From a virus: a stretch of 32,534 bases of DNA. Location of the stretch: IMG/VR virus record IMGVR_UViG_3300025151_000165, positions 1 through 32,534 of that record. The stretch is one strand, 5' to 3'. The position numbers were made by a program, and so were the translations under genes. Positions 18,316 to 24,485 of this stretch are shown piece by piece (position 1 is the stretch's first letter; each line of letters begins with the position of its first letter). The notes below the pieces were generated by a model, which was not told the origin of the DNA, searched no databases, and was given only the letters and a program-made list of their open reading frames with translations.

Positions 18316-18412
18316 ACGATTATCAACTTCAACACTATCAACTCTATCAACAATTCAAATAGAAGTTGAGATAGTTGAGACAATTGAGAAGGGTTTTTAT
18401 ATATTATATCCC
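18316..18412. repeat. Short repeat cluster beside an AT-rich tract
   Basis: Three tandem 9-mers on the + strand (AGTTGAGAT, AGTTGAGAC, AATTGAGAA from 18364) face copies of related TATCAACT at 18321, 18336 and 18345, that is AGTTGATA on the - strand. CAACTCTATCAAC (18339-18351) and GTTGAGATAGTTG (18365-18377) can pair at 11 of 13 positions. Directly beside lies a 22-base almost all A/T tract flanked by GGG and CCC (18391-18412). Iteron-like repeats plus an AT tract in a gene-free gap could be an origin or regulator-binding site. Confidence 0.55.
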
Positions 18413-18585
18413 TGTATTCTTAGCTTAGAAACAAAGTTACTTAGATCTTCTTTTGCTCTGTAGTGCTTTGCTTCTGCGTTTGGGTCTCTGTTGTATTTAA
18501 ACCTTTCTTCTGACCACTTGCTTTCTTGTTGCTTTAGATACCTTAACTCAAACTGTTGAGCAGGAGGTAGCTGTTTTTTTGTCAC
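18397..18585 (-). CDS. Small charged protein (62 aa, GTG start)
   Basis: The start is set at GTG 18585 because AAGGAG lies exactly 8 bases upstream, better than the TTG further out at 18603. The sequence TKKQLPPAQQFELRYLKQQE then SKWSEERFKYNRDPNAEAKHYRAK is hydrophilic and helical with no cysteine or membrane span. It overlaps the end of the upstream HTH-like gene by 38 bases. Its position next to recombination and replication genes is the only functional clue. Confidence 0.55.
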   Translation of the reverse strand: MTKKQLPPAQQFELRYLKQQESKWSEERFKYNRDPNAEAKHYRAKEDLSNFVSKLRIQGYNI

Positions 18586-18781
18586 TGTTATATCTCCTTG
18601 CAAACTGAATGTTGTATCGCCAAGCCTCTGTTCTTAGCTGCCCCATGTCAATATTAATCATACGAGAAGCCTCGGTAATTGTAAGGTTAGCTTTGGCACA
18701 AGTTTCTATTAACCTCCGTTTCTCTTCCTTGTGCCGCTTTCTTAACTCAGGCCATGTTTCTTTAGAATGGTATTTTGTCAT
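18548..18781 (-). CDS. Small helix-turn-helix-like protein
   Basis: 77 aa. After a basic helix (LRKRHKEEKRRLIETCAKAN), residues about 32-60 read LTITEASRMINIDMGQLRTEAWRY, which has the spacing of a DNA-binding helix-turn-helix (T-x-x-E-A-S...). GGAG lies about 6 bases before the ATG. It overlaps the 3' end of the SSB-like gene by 20 bases. It may be a small transcriptional or replication accessory factor; family not recognised. Confidence 0.55.
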   Translation of the reverse strand: MTKYHSKETWPELRKRHKEEKRRLIETCAKANLTITEASRMINIDMGQLRTEAWRYNIQFARRYNSDKKTATSCSTV

Positions 18782-19262
18782 TTAAATCTCCACTAGTACT
18801 CGGTGTTACTTGAAAAGAAATCATTTTATTACCGTTGTGTTCTTTACGCCAACCTGCCATTCGCATTTTGTCTTTAGTCTCAGTTATTGTGTAATCATCT
18901 AGTGGCCCAGAGTAATTTGGTTTACCATCAGATGCTTCTTTATCTTCAAACATAATTGAACAACGTTGATACACTTCAATAATATTTTTGCCATTCTTGG
19001 TTGTACCTGCCATCATTACAATCTTGCGCTCATTGCCTTGCAAATTCATTTTGCCAGAGAGGATAAACTTCTGATCTGGATATGGTGCAAACCCTGCGCC
19101 TGTATTTGTATTGTCATATTCTGCCATTTTTTTGGCTCCTGTATTATAATGTTTTTGTGCTGCTACTAATCTTGCGTGGTGACTTCGAGATTTATCTTTT
19201 CTGTGACCACAAGATTCCCCTGCCTTAGCTGCACACTTCGGGCAGGGTATTTGTTGAACCAT
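18762..19262 (-). CDS. Zinc-finger / SSB-like protein with an internal start
   Basis: 166 aa from ATG 19262. Residues 7-30 hold a phage-type zinc knuckle (CPKC...C..H: Cys7, Cys10, Cys18 and His28 or His29). From Met46 a second region begins MAEYDNTNTGAGFAPYPDQK, with a KFILSGKMNLQGNERKIVMM beta pattern reminiscent of an OB fold, and the protein ends LNDKIPF, close to the acidic-plus-IPF tail of bacterial SSB proteins. Met46 has its own strong AGGAG 8 bases upstream (start 19127), so a 121 aa product is likely made alone or in addition. Neighbouring annealing protein and exonuclease support a role in binding single-stranded DNA during recombination. Confidence 0.65.
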   Translation of the reverse strand: MVQQIPCPKCAAKAGESCGHRKDKSRSHHARLVAAQKHYNTGAKKMAEYDNTNTGAGFAPYPDQKFILSGKMNLQGNERKIVMMAGTTKNGKNIIEVYQRCSIMFEDKEASDGKPNYSGPLDDYTITETKDKMRMAGWRKEHNGNKMISFQVTPSTSGDLNDKIPF

Positions 19263-19276
19263 TTCTTTGGTAGTAA

Positions 19277-19705
19277 TTACCAATCAGATTTGTCCTTGTC
19301 GGTGTATTTGTTACCATCGAATTCCCCAAGAAATACATCAGCATTAAAACCTAAGTGTGACAATGCTTTGGTTAGTCCATCAGTCATAGCTTTCTTTGGT
19401 GCATCTTCATCTACTTTGCCGTTACGCATAAGAGCCTTACAGCCAGAGACAGGGCCGAATACATTGCTTGGCGATCCATGCCATACACTTACATTAGCTA
19501 TAACAACTGTATCATCTGGCGATAGGTTGTGAATGATTGTATCTACATGATAGCCCCACCCTTCACCCACTGGGCCAAACTGTTTTGTTGCTGCCTTGAT
19601 TTGATAATGTGCATCAATAGCAGTAAACTTTCTTGCGCCAAAGTTTACTTGCTTAAGATACTTTTTGTCAGACTTTGATACTTTATCCCATAAATCTAAA
19701 CTCAT
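19277..19705 (-). CDS. Rad52/Sak-like single-strand annealing protein
   Basis: 142 aa. The N-terminal part has FGARKFTAIDAHYQIKAATK and GPVGEGWGYHV, and the C-terminal block DEDAPKKAMTDGLTKALSHLG matches the conserved D..KKA.TDAL.KA...LG helix of phage annealing proteins in the Rad52 superfamily. It starts by ATGA overlap with the YqaJ exonuclease gene and has AAGGAG 8 bases upstream. Exonuclease plus annealing protein forms the classic two-part phage recombinase, able to circularise or concatenate genomes. The exact subfamily is uncertain. Confidence 0.78.
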   Translation of the reverse strand: MSLDLWDKVSKSDKKYLKQVNFGARKFTAIDAHYQIKAATKQFGPVGEGWGYHVDTIIHNLSPDDTVVIANVSVWHGSPSNVFGPVSGCKALMRNGKVDEDAPKKAMTDGLTKALSHLGFNADVFLGEFDGNKYTDKDKSDW

Positions 19706-20475
19706 ACTTTGCTCCTTACATTGATGCGAAGTGATCCACGTTTGTCTCTCTTCACAGTTAACTGGTCACAATAAACCTCGCGCTCATCATCACCAACCAT
19801 TTCTTTTAAGTTTTCTTTTGCAGTCTCAAACTGCTTATGATCCCACTGCTTGCTTAGATATGTAACTACATTATCCATAAACATATTGTCTGTACTGGCA
19901 TCACGTTTAACCATTTCATCTACAGGTATTTTATCTATAGATAGATTAGGTTCATCTATACCTACTGGTTCTTCTTCACGTTCAACATATCCCCAGAAGT
20001 CTGCTATGATTGCTCTCATACCTTCAACATACTTTTCATCGTATCTTACTTTAGCGTAATCCCATCTGCCATTGCCAAAGATTACAGACAAGAAACATGC
20101 AGGTGACTCAGCCAACATCATGTATAGCTGTATCTGCGGCATGTATTGTGTAAGCACATCTTCCATCTTGTTATTCTGAAACGTGTGCTTTGCCTCAATG
20201 ATACTGCTACCAACCATTCCATCTATTGTACCTTTGTATGGCACACCAGATATTTTGTTTTCAAATACCATTTGCTTTGAGTCTACAGTTTGCTGAGTGG
20301 TTTCTTCAAACCATCTTAGGTTGAATTTTTCAGTGTGAATACCAAGTTGTACTGCAAGTACGCTGCTCAAATCATCTGGCTCTTTTAGACCCATTTTGAC
20401 TTGCCAAAGCTCGTACCAGTCAGCATTCATTATCTTTACGGCATCGCTGCCGCCAATAAAATTCTTTCTATCCAT
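19702..20475 (-). CDS. YqaJ-like viral recombination exonuclease
   Basis: 257 aa, a PD-(D/E)XK nuclease of lambda-exonuclease type that resects double-stranded ends. Motifs in order: IGGSDA at 7-12, Glu49 in GIHTEKFN, GTIDG with Asp85, SIIEAKH with Glu94 and Lys96, and YMPQIQLYM with Gln114 and Tyr118. These are the expected catalytic residues. The length is a little over the domain norm because of a C-terminal helical extension. AAGGAG lies about 8 bases before ATG. It is coupled by 4-base overlap to the annealing protein gene. Confidence 0.9.
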   Translation of the reverse strand: MDRKNFIGGSDAVKIMNADWYELWQVKMGLKEPDDLSSVLAVQLGIHTEKFNLRWFEETTQQTVDSKQMVFENKISGVPYKGTIDGMVGSSIIEAKHTFQNNKMEDVLTQYMPQIQLYMMLAESPACFLSVIFGNGRWDYAKVRYDEKYVEGMRAIIADFWGYVEREEEPVGIDEPNLSIDKIPVDEMVKRDASTDNMFMDNVVTYLSKQWDHKQFETAKENLKEMVGDDEREVYCDQLTVKRDKRGSLRINVRSKV

Positions 20476-20512
20476 AACATTTGCTCCTTATATATGTATA
20501 CTTTTACTGCAC

Positions 20513-20980
20513 CTATGCAGTAGGGTCAACATATTTATTTATATCATCCATAGTTACAACACCACGCTCAAGCAATTGTTCGCGTGATAGAGTGTCTCGA
20601 ATGTAAAGATCATCTACATCTTCACCTGCTAGAATTCTTTTCTCAGCCATGCGAAATCTATCAAGGCTAAACTCTACACACGAAGTGAGCTCTTTTACAT
20701 CATATGCTTTAACACTTTCTTGAGTTGCAGTTATAAAGGTCTTGATTGTCGGCCATGTCCGCGCTCCATGAATGGCGCGGATCTGTCCGTCAATCTTTGC
20801 CAACACACCTTTGAACATATCATCATTGAACTGAGAAGGTATGTGTTTGTTTACATCCTCAACAATTAAAATCATTTCTTCTTTGAGGGTTTCATTATCC
20901 ATGCCAGTAGGTGGTGTATACCTACGCAGTAGTTGCTGTAGCCATGAACCTATAATACGAGTGCGATCTTCATACTTCAT
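20513..20980 (-). CDS. Unknown early protein following the replication initiator
   Basis: 155 aa, mostly helical, starting by ATGA overlap with the initiator-like gene, so tightly coupled to it. Visible landmarks are RIIGSWLQQLLRRYTPP at the N-terminus and GARTWPTIKTFITA near residue 73. There is no Walker motif, zinc cluster or membrane segment. Genes in this position often encode helicase loaders or partners of the initiator, and a helical 155 aa protein would fit, but no motif proves it. Confidence 0.6.
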   Translation of the reverse strand: MKYEDRTRIIGSWLQQLLRRYTPPTGMDNETLKEEMILIVEDVNKHIPSQFNDDMFKGVLAKIDGQIRAIHGARTWPTIKTFITATQESVKAYDVKELTSCVEFSLDRFRMAEKRILAGEDVDDLYIRDTLSREQLLERGVVTMDDINKYVDPTA

Positions 20981-21630
20981 TTTTTATATATACTCAGCTT
21001 TTCAAATGCATACCTATCAAAGTTAATAATATCATCAAGGCGATCAGTGTTTGATCTACCTGATACGTCATCTATTTCGTCATCCCATCGCTCACCATTG
21101 AGCCATGTGGTTGGGTGTGGGATGTACTGTTTCTCTTTGTGCTCAACAGTCTCAGCAAACTTGGCTGCTGCCGAGAGGATAGTTACTGCATCTGTTTTCT
21201 TCAGTGCTCTTTCAAATGCAAGTCGAGCATGACCTTTGGCTATCTTTCTTGGATAAGTATTCCAGAAGTCATCGAAGGTAGGTGTCTCACTGACACCCCA
21301 AGTAGTATTATTATTTATATTAGTAACATTATTCTTATCTTGGTGTGTCACACTGACACCCTCCTCTTTTAAACAATTGAATTGATAGATAGTTGCAGTG
21401 CCTGTTTTACCTGCAACTTTGGTTAGATAGTTTTGTTCTACGCAATAGTTCACTGCTCTTATAACTGAGCTTCTGCTTAATCCTGATAGCTCACACAGTC
21501 TTGGTATTGTTGGGTAAGCAATACCATATAGATCCGTATGATCTGCAATGATCAACATGATTAGCTTTGCATGAGCATTTTGAACTTGCCATTGTACTAC
21601 TTCTCGTAGTAATATTTCAGCGTACAACAT
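20977..21630 (-). CDS. Replication initiator/organiser-like protein (wHTH + lambda O-like C-terminus)
   Basis: 217 aa. Residues about 20-75 form a winged helix (HAKLIMLIIADHTD, GIAYPTIPRLCELSGLSRSS with the recognition helix SRSSVIRAV). After a linker, residues about 118-180 carry the phage replisome-organiser signature FDDFWNTYPRKIAKG.A..AF..A, ending in YIPHPTTWLNGERWDDE. Such proteins bind the phage origin and bring in the host helicase. With no phage polymerase or helicase in the genome, this is the likely key to replication. ATG 21630 lacks its own close ribosome-binding site; the only strong one serves a 9-codon frame that overlaps the start. Confidence 0.82.
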   Translation of the reverse strand: MLYAEILLREVVQWQVQNAHAKLIMLIIADHTDLYGIAYPTIPRLCELSGLSRSSVIRAVNYCVEQNYLTKVAGKTGTATIYQFNCLKEEGVSVTHQDKNNVTNINNNTTWGVSETPTFDDFWNTYPRKIAKGHARLAFERALKKTDAVTILSAAAKFAETVEHKEKQYIPHPTTWLNGERWDDEIDDVSGRSNTDRLDDIINFDRYAFEKLSIYKK

Positions 21631-21646
21631 GTTTATGCTTTGACAT
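21617..21646 (-). CDS. Possible 9-codon leader peptide overlapping the initiator start
   Basis: AAGGAG lies six bases before ATG 21646, which opens the frame MSKHKHVVR and ends in TGA 14 bases inside the initiator gene in another frame. Ribosomes entering here could terminate and restart at ATG 21630. Alternatively the same Shine-Dalgarno simply serves 21630 at an overly long distance of 22 bases. Confidence 0.35.
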   Translation of the reverse strand: MSKHKHVVR

Positions 21647-21668
21647 GTTTGACTCCTTATGTATGAAG

Positions 21669-21703
21669 CCCTGCCTTATACCCATTTGGCAGGGTTTTAT
21701 TTT
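21669..21703 (+). terminator. Strong hairpin with T-rich tail on the + strand
   Basis: CCCTGCC (21669-21675) and GGCAGGG (21688-21694) enclose a 12-base loop, followed on the + strand by TTTTATTTTATC. It has the form of an intrinsic terminator for rightward transcription, although no rightward gene lies here. It may block antisense readthrough into the early operon. On the - strand it sits between the resolvase stop and the initiator. Confidence 0.6.
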
Positions 21704-22020
21704 ATCTTTTCTATTAACTCCTTGAAAAGATCCTCTGATAATATCACACAAACTTTTTCTTTTCCATCTTTTCTTTTATAAAATGCTAAGTCTCTACCTT
21801 CTAAGACCTTGAAAGCATTAGGAAAACTAGATGTTGTGCGGTATTTAACTTCAGCTACTAGATTTCGTCCCACCAGTGAAGGGAGGTGGATGTCTCCTGA
21901 GTATTCTCCTCCGAGTGAACCTGAGAGTGGGACTTTCTTTGCTTCGATCTTTTGTTCTTCGAGCCACTTGATGAACCATCGTTCATGATAGCTGCCTTTT
22001 CGCTTATTCTTGTTTGCCAT
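21697..22020 (-). CDS. Hjc-like Holliday junction resolvase
   Basis: 107 aa. The sequence shows the archaeal-Hjc/phage resolvase pattern: Glu13 in GSYHERWFIKWL, a Ser/Gly turn PLSGSLGGEYSGDIHL with Asp43, and VAEVKYR with Glu57 and Lys59, giving a PD-(D/E)XK active site. Length is normal for the family. It should resolve branched DNA before packaging and may act with the YqaJ/Rad52-like pair. Its first third overlaps the long 3' tail of the zinc-ribbon gene in another frame. The stop lies just before the 21669 hairpin. Confidence 0.82.
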   Translation of the reverse strand: MANKNKRKGSYHERWFIKWLEEQKIEAKKVPLSGSLGGEYSGDIHLPSLVGRNLVAEVKYRTTSSFPNAFKVLEGRDLAFYKRKDGKEKVCVILSEDLFKELIEKIK

Positions 22021-22184
22021 ATATCTTTCTCATAACAATCCAAACAAACCATATGATAGCTTGCAGGGCTTTCACTATGTAATATTGCAACAAAATATTC
22101 TGTAACAATACCACAACTATCGCACTCGCATGTGCCTAATTTAATCTTCGTACGAACAGACTTTGATCTTCGCGCCAAGTGCAT
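21858..22184 (-). CDS. Small zinc-ribbon protein with long overlap into the resolvase gene
   Basis: 108 aa. Cys21-x2-Cys24 and Cys47-x2-Cys50 form a plausible zinc ribbon within the first 55 residues, which occupy sequence not otherwise used apart from 44 bases shared with the XRE gene. The remaining ~54 residues (NDGSSSGSKNKRSKQRKSHS and onward) are read from the resolvase gene in another frame and look disordered. The core is probably real; the tail may be incidental. No clear ribosome-binding site precedes ATG 22184. Confidence 0.5.
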   Translation of the reverse strand: MHLARRSKSVRTKIKLGTCECDSCGIVTEYFVAILHSESPASYHMVCLDCYEKDIWQTRISEKAAIMNDGSSSGSKNKRSKQRKSHSQVHSEENTQETSTSLHWWDEI

Positions 22185-22389
22185 CTAACCAACACGTTAA
22201 CATGAAACCAGAAGGTACACGTTTGTATTGCTCCCATTTGTGAATTAAAGATATAGTGCAGCCAATCTCCAAAGCTAAACGTTCTTGAGATAACCCAAGG
22301 TCTTTACGTCTAGCAATCAAAGCATCAACCAATTCAATGTATGAGTTAGTTACCTCTGTTGCTTTTGTGTAATTTTGGAACTGCGGCAT
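22141..22389 (-). CDS. XRE/Cro-family regulator
   Basis: 82 aa from ATG 22389 (an in-frame TTG at 22407 is possible). Residues about 23-60 carry the lambda-repressor-like helix-turn-helix: ARRKDLGLSQERLALEIGC followed by TISLIHKWEQYKRVPSG, with Q in helix two and the typical W-E-x-x-x-R-P ending. No dimerisation or peptidase domain is present, so it is Cro-sized. It is the second of two tandem DNA-binding proteins, overlapping the end of the first by 44 bases. Confidence 0.82.
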   Translation of the reverse strand: MPQFQNYTKATEVTNSYIELVDALIARRKDLGLSQERLALEIGCTISLIHKWEQYKRVPSGFMLTCWLDALGAKIKVCSYED

Positions 22390-22609
22390 TAATCTTTTTA
22401 GGTTCAACCAAACCAGTAGGCCACCGCTTAGATAATCTATCTAATGTTTGATACACTTTCTTTGCAGTATCAAAACTAATCTCACTACTACCATTTACTG
22501 TTCGGTAATAAGTTGATGTAGGTATCTTTGCTAGTACAAATACTTTATGCAAAGGCATATCTACATAGCGGTGCTTCTCTAAGATCTGATCCCAATAACT
22601 TTTCAACAT
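22346..22609 (-). CDS. First tandem HTH regulator (probably leaderless)
   Basis: 87 aa from ATG 22609. Residues about 17-55 read VFVLAKIPTSTYYRTVNGSS then EISFDTAKKVYQTLDRL, a helix-turn-helix of repressor type (STYYR in the recognition helix, TAxKV in the following helix). The C-terminus is basic. An in-frame ATG at 22627 exists, but the predicted promoter (TTGACT at 22640-22645, TATGCT at 22615-22620) would start transcription at about 22608, making 22609 a leaderless start as in lambda cI. No ribosome-binding site precedes either ATG. Confidence 0.65.
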   Translation of the reverse strand: MLKSYWDQILEKHRYVDMPLHKVFVLAKIPTSTYYRTVNGSSEISFDTAKKVYQTLDRLSKRWPTGLVEPKKINAAVPKLHKSNRGN

Positions 22610-22614
22610 GCCGC

Positions 22615-22645
22615 AGCATATGCACATATGCAGCTAGATAGTCAA
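22615..22645 (-). promoter_or_regulatory. Promoter overlapped by a palindromic operator
   Basis: On the - strand TTGACT (22645-22640) and TATGCT (22620-22615) are 19 bases apart. GCATATG (22616-22622) and CATATGC (22625-22631) form a perfect 7-base inverted repeat over the -10 region. This is a good site for autorepression by one of the two HTH proteins encoded directly downstream. Confidence 0.55.
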
Positions 22646-22848
22646 GCCTCAGTTAAATCTGTAATCATAGATTCTCGATGAACACATTTATAATTTTCAA
22701 CATGTTTCATAGAATGTATTTCTTCTATGCTACCTGAGTATTCTTGTAAGATTTCATTTGCTAGATAAGATGCTTCATCTTTATCTTTTGCATTTATAGT
22801 AAGGTTCATACCTTCCTCATAATGAAAACCAATATTAAATAATGGCAT
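22642..22848 (-). CDS. Small acidic protein of unknown function
   Basis: 68 aa. The start is placed at ATG 22848, which overlaps the previous stop as TAATG and has GGAGG seven bases upstream. The sequence MPLFNIGFHYEEGMNLTINA followed by KDKDEASYLANEILQEYSGS predicts a beta-hairpin plus helix, then HSMKHVENYKCVHRES. No known motif. Its stop codon overlaps the -35 of the downstream HTH promoter. Confidence 0.55.
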   Translation of the reverse strand: MPLFNIGFHYEEGMNLTINAKDKDEASYLANEILQEYSGSIEEIHSMKHVENYKCVHRESMITDLTEA

Positions 22849-23048
22849 TAGTTTACCTCCCAATATAAAGCGTAGTGTTTGCCATTGTCATTCTCAACCA
22901 TAGCTTTATCAATAATCATGCCGCTATCTTTTAGATCTTTTATTCTTGCAGCTAATCGAAAGCAGCCAAACATTTCCAATGCTTGTATTGCAGTTAATGT
23001 TTTACCTGCTTGAAGATGTGCTTTGATTAGTTTGTTCTGCGACTCCAT
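22848..23048 (-). CDS. Winged-helix DNA-binding protein (HTH_55-like)
   Basis: 66 aa, nearly all one domain: NKLIKAHLQAGKTLTAIQAL, then EMFGCFRLAARIKDLKDSGM and a short beta wing (VENDNGKHYALYWEV). The T-x-x-x-A-L-x-x-F-G-x-x-R-L-A-A-R-I-x-x-L pattern is that of the small phage helix-turn-helix family found beside recombination and early genes. GAGGAG lies seven bases upstream of ATG. It probably regulates early transcription. Confidence 0.75.
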   Translation of the reverse strand: MESQNKLIKAHLQAGKTLTAIQALEMFGCFRLAARIKDLKDSGMIIDKAMVENDNGKHYALYWEVN

Positions 23049-23121
23049 TGTATTTCTCCTCTAAGTATTTCCAGAACGATGCTTTGAATGCTTCATTTAA
23101 AAGTCTATCGATGTCGGGCAT
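23002..23121 (-). CDS. Short helical protein (39 aa)
   Basis: ATG 23121 is preceded by GGAGG at 8 bases, a near-perfect site. The product starts MPDIDRLLNEAFKASFWKYL, then EEKYNGVAEQTN and a Ser-rich end; the first half is an amphipathic helix. It overlaps the upstream zinc protein by 25 bases and the downstream HTH gene by 47 bases. The strong start site and the otherwise empty 48-base gap support it; function unknown. Confidence 0.5.
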   Translation of the reverse strand: MPDIDRLLNEAFKASFWKYLEEKYNGVAEQTNQSTSSSR

Positions 23122-23282
23122 AGCTCAATCCTCCCTTCACCACCGCATTCTTCGCAGGTTTCTATAGTTGAACTTTCACACCCAATGTCACGATCAAAGT
23201 TATGTGGATGCCATACTACTTTTTCTATATCACCATCACCACCACATGCGCTGCACTCAACAGACTCCATGTCTATTAGCAT
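23097..23282 (-). CDS. DnaJ-like zinc-finger protein
   Basis: 61 aa from ATG 23282. Two CxxCxGxG-type knuckles, CSACGGDGD and CEECGGEGR, lie on either side of a His-rich segment (VWHPHNFD), as in half of a DnaJ zinc domain. Alternative starts in the same frame are TTG 23298, which has AGGAG 8 bases upstream, and ATG 23342, which would overlap the upstream gene by 55 bases. Such free-standing fingers are frequent in phage early operons, with unknown targets. Confidence 0.65.
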   Translation of the reverse strand: MLIDMESVECSACGGDGDIEKVVWHPHNFDRDIGCESSTIETCEECGGEGRIELCPTSIDF

Positions 23283-23287
23283 TTGTT

Positions 23288-23509
23288 TTACGCGACCCAA
23301 TCTTCTATCTCCTCTTGCTTTGATTGATAGTATTCTTCCCATGCATCATGAGCCATAGATAGAAACTCTGCATGTGGAAAATCTTCACAGCATTCTGACA
23401 TCTTATCTGCAAACTGATTAATGCCAGTAGGCCAATGTGCATACGGAGCAATCTCTTTTGCAATGAATTCTAATTGCTCCGTAGTAAATTTAATGCTCCT
23501 TTTCTTCAT
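23288..23509 (-). CDS. Small acidic protein of unknown function
   Basis: 73 aa with AAGGAG six bases before ATG. The sequence is MKKRSIKFTTEQLEFIAKEI, then APYAHWPTGINQFADKMSEC and a long acidic helix ending EEIEDWVA. It is soluble, with a cysteine pair (ECCED) and no other motif. It lies in the middle of the early operon between a 48 aa and a zinc-finger gene. Not recognised. Confidence 0.6.
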   Translation of the reverse strand: MKKRSIKFTTEQLEFIAKEIAPYAHWPTGINQFADKMSECCEDFPHAEFLSMAHDAWEEYYQSKQEEIEDWVA

Positions 23510-23636
23510 TATATACTCCTTTTGAATTTGGATCTTTAATGTGTTCTTGAATCCATTCCAAACGTTTTAAAATGCTACCTATTTCTCTAGCAATAAGTAT
23601 TACTTGAGCTTCTATTTGCTCATCCCTAGTCATCAT
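23490..23636 (-). CDS. Short helical protein (48 aa)
   Basis: ATG 23636 overlaps the stop of the DUF932 gene as ATGA, with AGGTGG 8 bases upstream. The product, MMTRDEQIEAQVILIAREIG then SILKRLEWIQEHIKDPNSKG, is one continuous amphipathic helix with a short charged tail. It fills the whole gap to the next gene, overlapping it by 20 bases. Coupling and composition make it credible; it may bind a partner through the helix. Confidence 0.6.
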   Translation of the reverse strand: MMTRDEQIEAQVILIAREIGSILKRLEWIQEHIKDPNSKGVYNEEKEH

Positions 23637-24475
23637 AATGCGTACCACCTGTCTGAGTTCATTGCTTTGGCAATCTCATTCTCACGTAACCGACGGGCAT
23701 TTTCTGGACTACCCAAGTGATTTGTATGTGTAGCCCACTCAGTTAGTGTATTATACAATGCCCACTGATTGTTACCAATGTGCGCGCGGTTTTCATCCCA
23801 CATACGCAAGAGTTCCTCGCGTCTACTCATATTGAAATGTGGTTGCCCTAATTTACTACGTTGTTTTACTTTACAAAGCATATCATTGATAAACATTTCT
23901 GCTGTTTCATAACTAATTCTGTTATCAACATACGATTTGAATAAGGTATCTGACTGCTTGAAAGATTCAAAACCTGTTAAGATTTTAGCTGATGATGCTA
24001 CAACAGATACATTGGTTGTATGCTTTGCCCAAGTCTTAGCTACAGTATTGGGTGTAGTACAGCCGTTCAAACACCACAGTCTAAACGCTTCAGCCGATTG
24101 TTGAAATGCCCAACTAGCATCGTATGAATTGTAAAACTGAATACGAAATGTACATATATCATCTACTACTGGTTCGATCTTCCAATCAGGAAAGTTGATC
24201 TCACCTCGTAGCTTACGACCACCATCAATGATGTGTATTTTTTCTTCGTATGCAGTGCCAAGAGTATTAGCTACATCATCAATAGAATCCATGATGCTGT
24301 TGACAACATCGCTATGCTTTATGACTTTGTATCTATCACCAAGTCCACGACTCATATGTTCGCCAGTGTCAGTGCGAACAACCACACGATTGCCTTTGAT
24401 CTTATTACCATGACGGTCATAAGTTTCTTGTAGTTCTACTGGGAAATCCCAAGTAGGGTTAGTAAAGTCCAACAT
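23633..24475 (-). CDS. DUF932 phage/plasmid-like protein
   Basis: 280 aa. The middle contains the hallmarks I associate with DUF932: a GDRYKVIKH segment near residue 47, IDGGRKLRGEINF near 84, FRIQFYNSYDASWAF near 109, and RLWCLNGCTTPN near 132, followed by a helical C-terminal half ending TEWATHTNHLGSPENARR. Members occur in phages and plasmids as abundant early proteins of unknown activity. AAGGAG seven bases upstream overlaps the stop codon of a 29 aa membrane peptide gene, suggesting coupled translation. Confidence 0.82.
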   Translation of the reverse strand: MLDFTNPTWDFPVELQETYDRHGNKIKGNRVVVRTDTGEHMSRGLGDRYKVIKHSDVVNSIMDSIDDVANTLGTAYEEKIHIIDGGRKLRGEINFPDWKIEPVVDDICTFRIQFYNSYDASWAFQQSAEAFRLWCLNGCTTPNTVAKTWAKHTTNVSVVASSAKILTGFESFKQSDTLFKSYVDNRISYETAEMFINDMLCKVKQRSKLGQPHFNMSRREELLRMWDENRAHIGNNQWALYNTLTEWATHTNHLGSPENARRLRENEIAKAMNSDRWYAL

Positions 24476-24485
24476 TGTTAACTCC

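Noticed and set aside
18120-18383. 87-codon - strand frame across the repeat cluster
   Set aside because: It begins in the repeats and overlaps the better-supported 83 aa gene in another frame; its leucine-rich start is created by the CTCAACT repeats.
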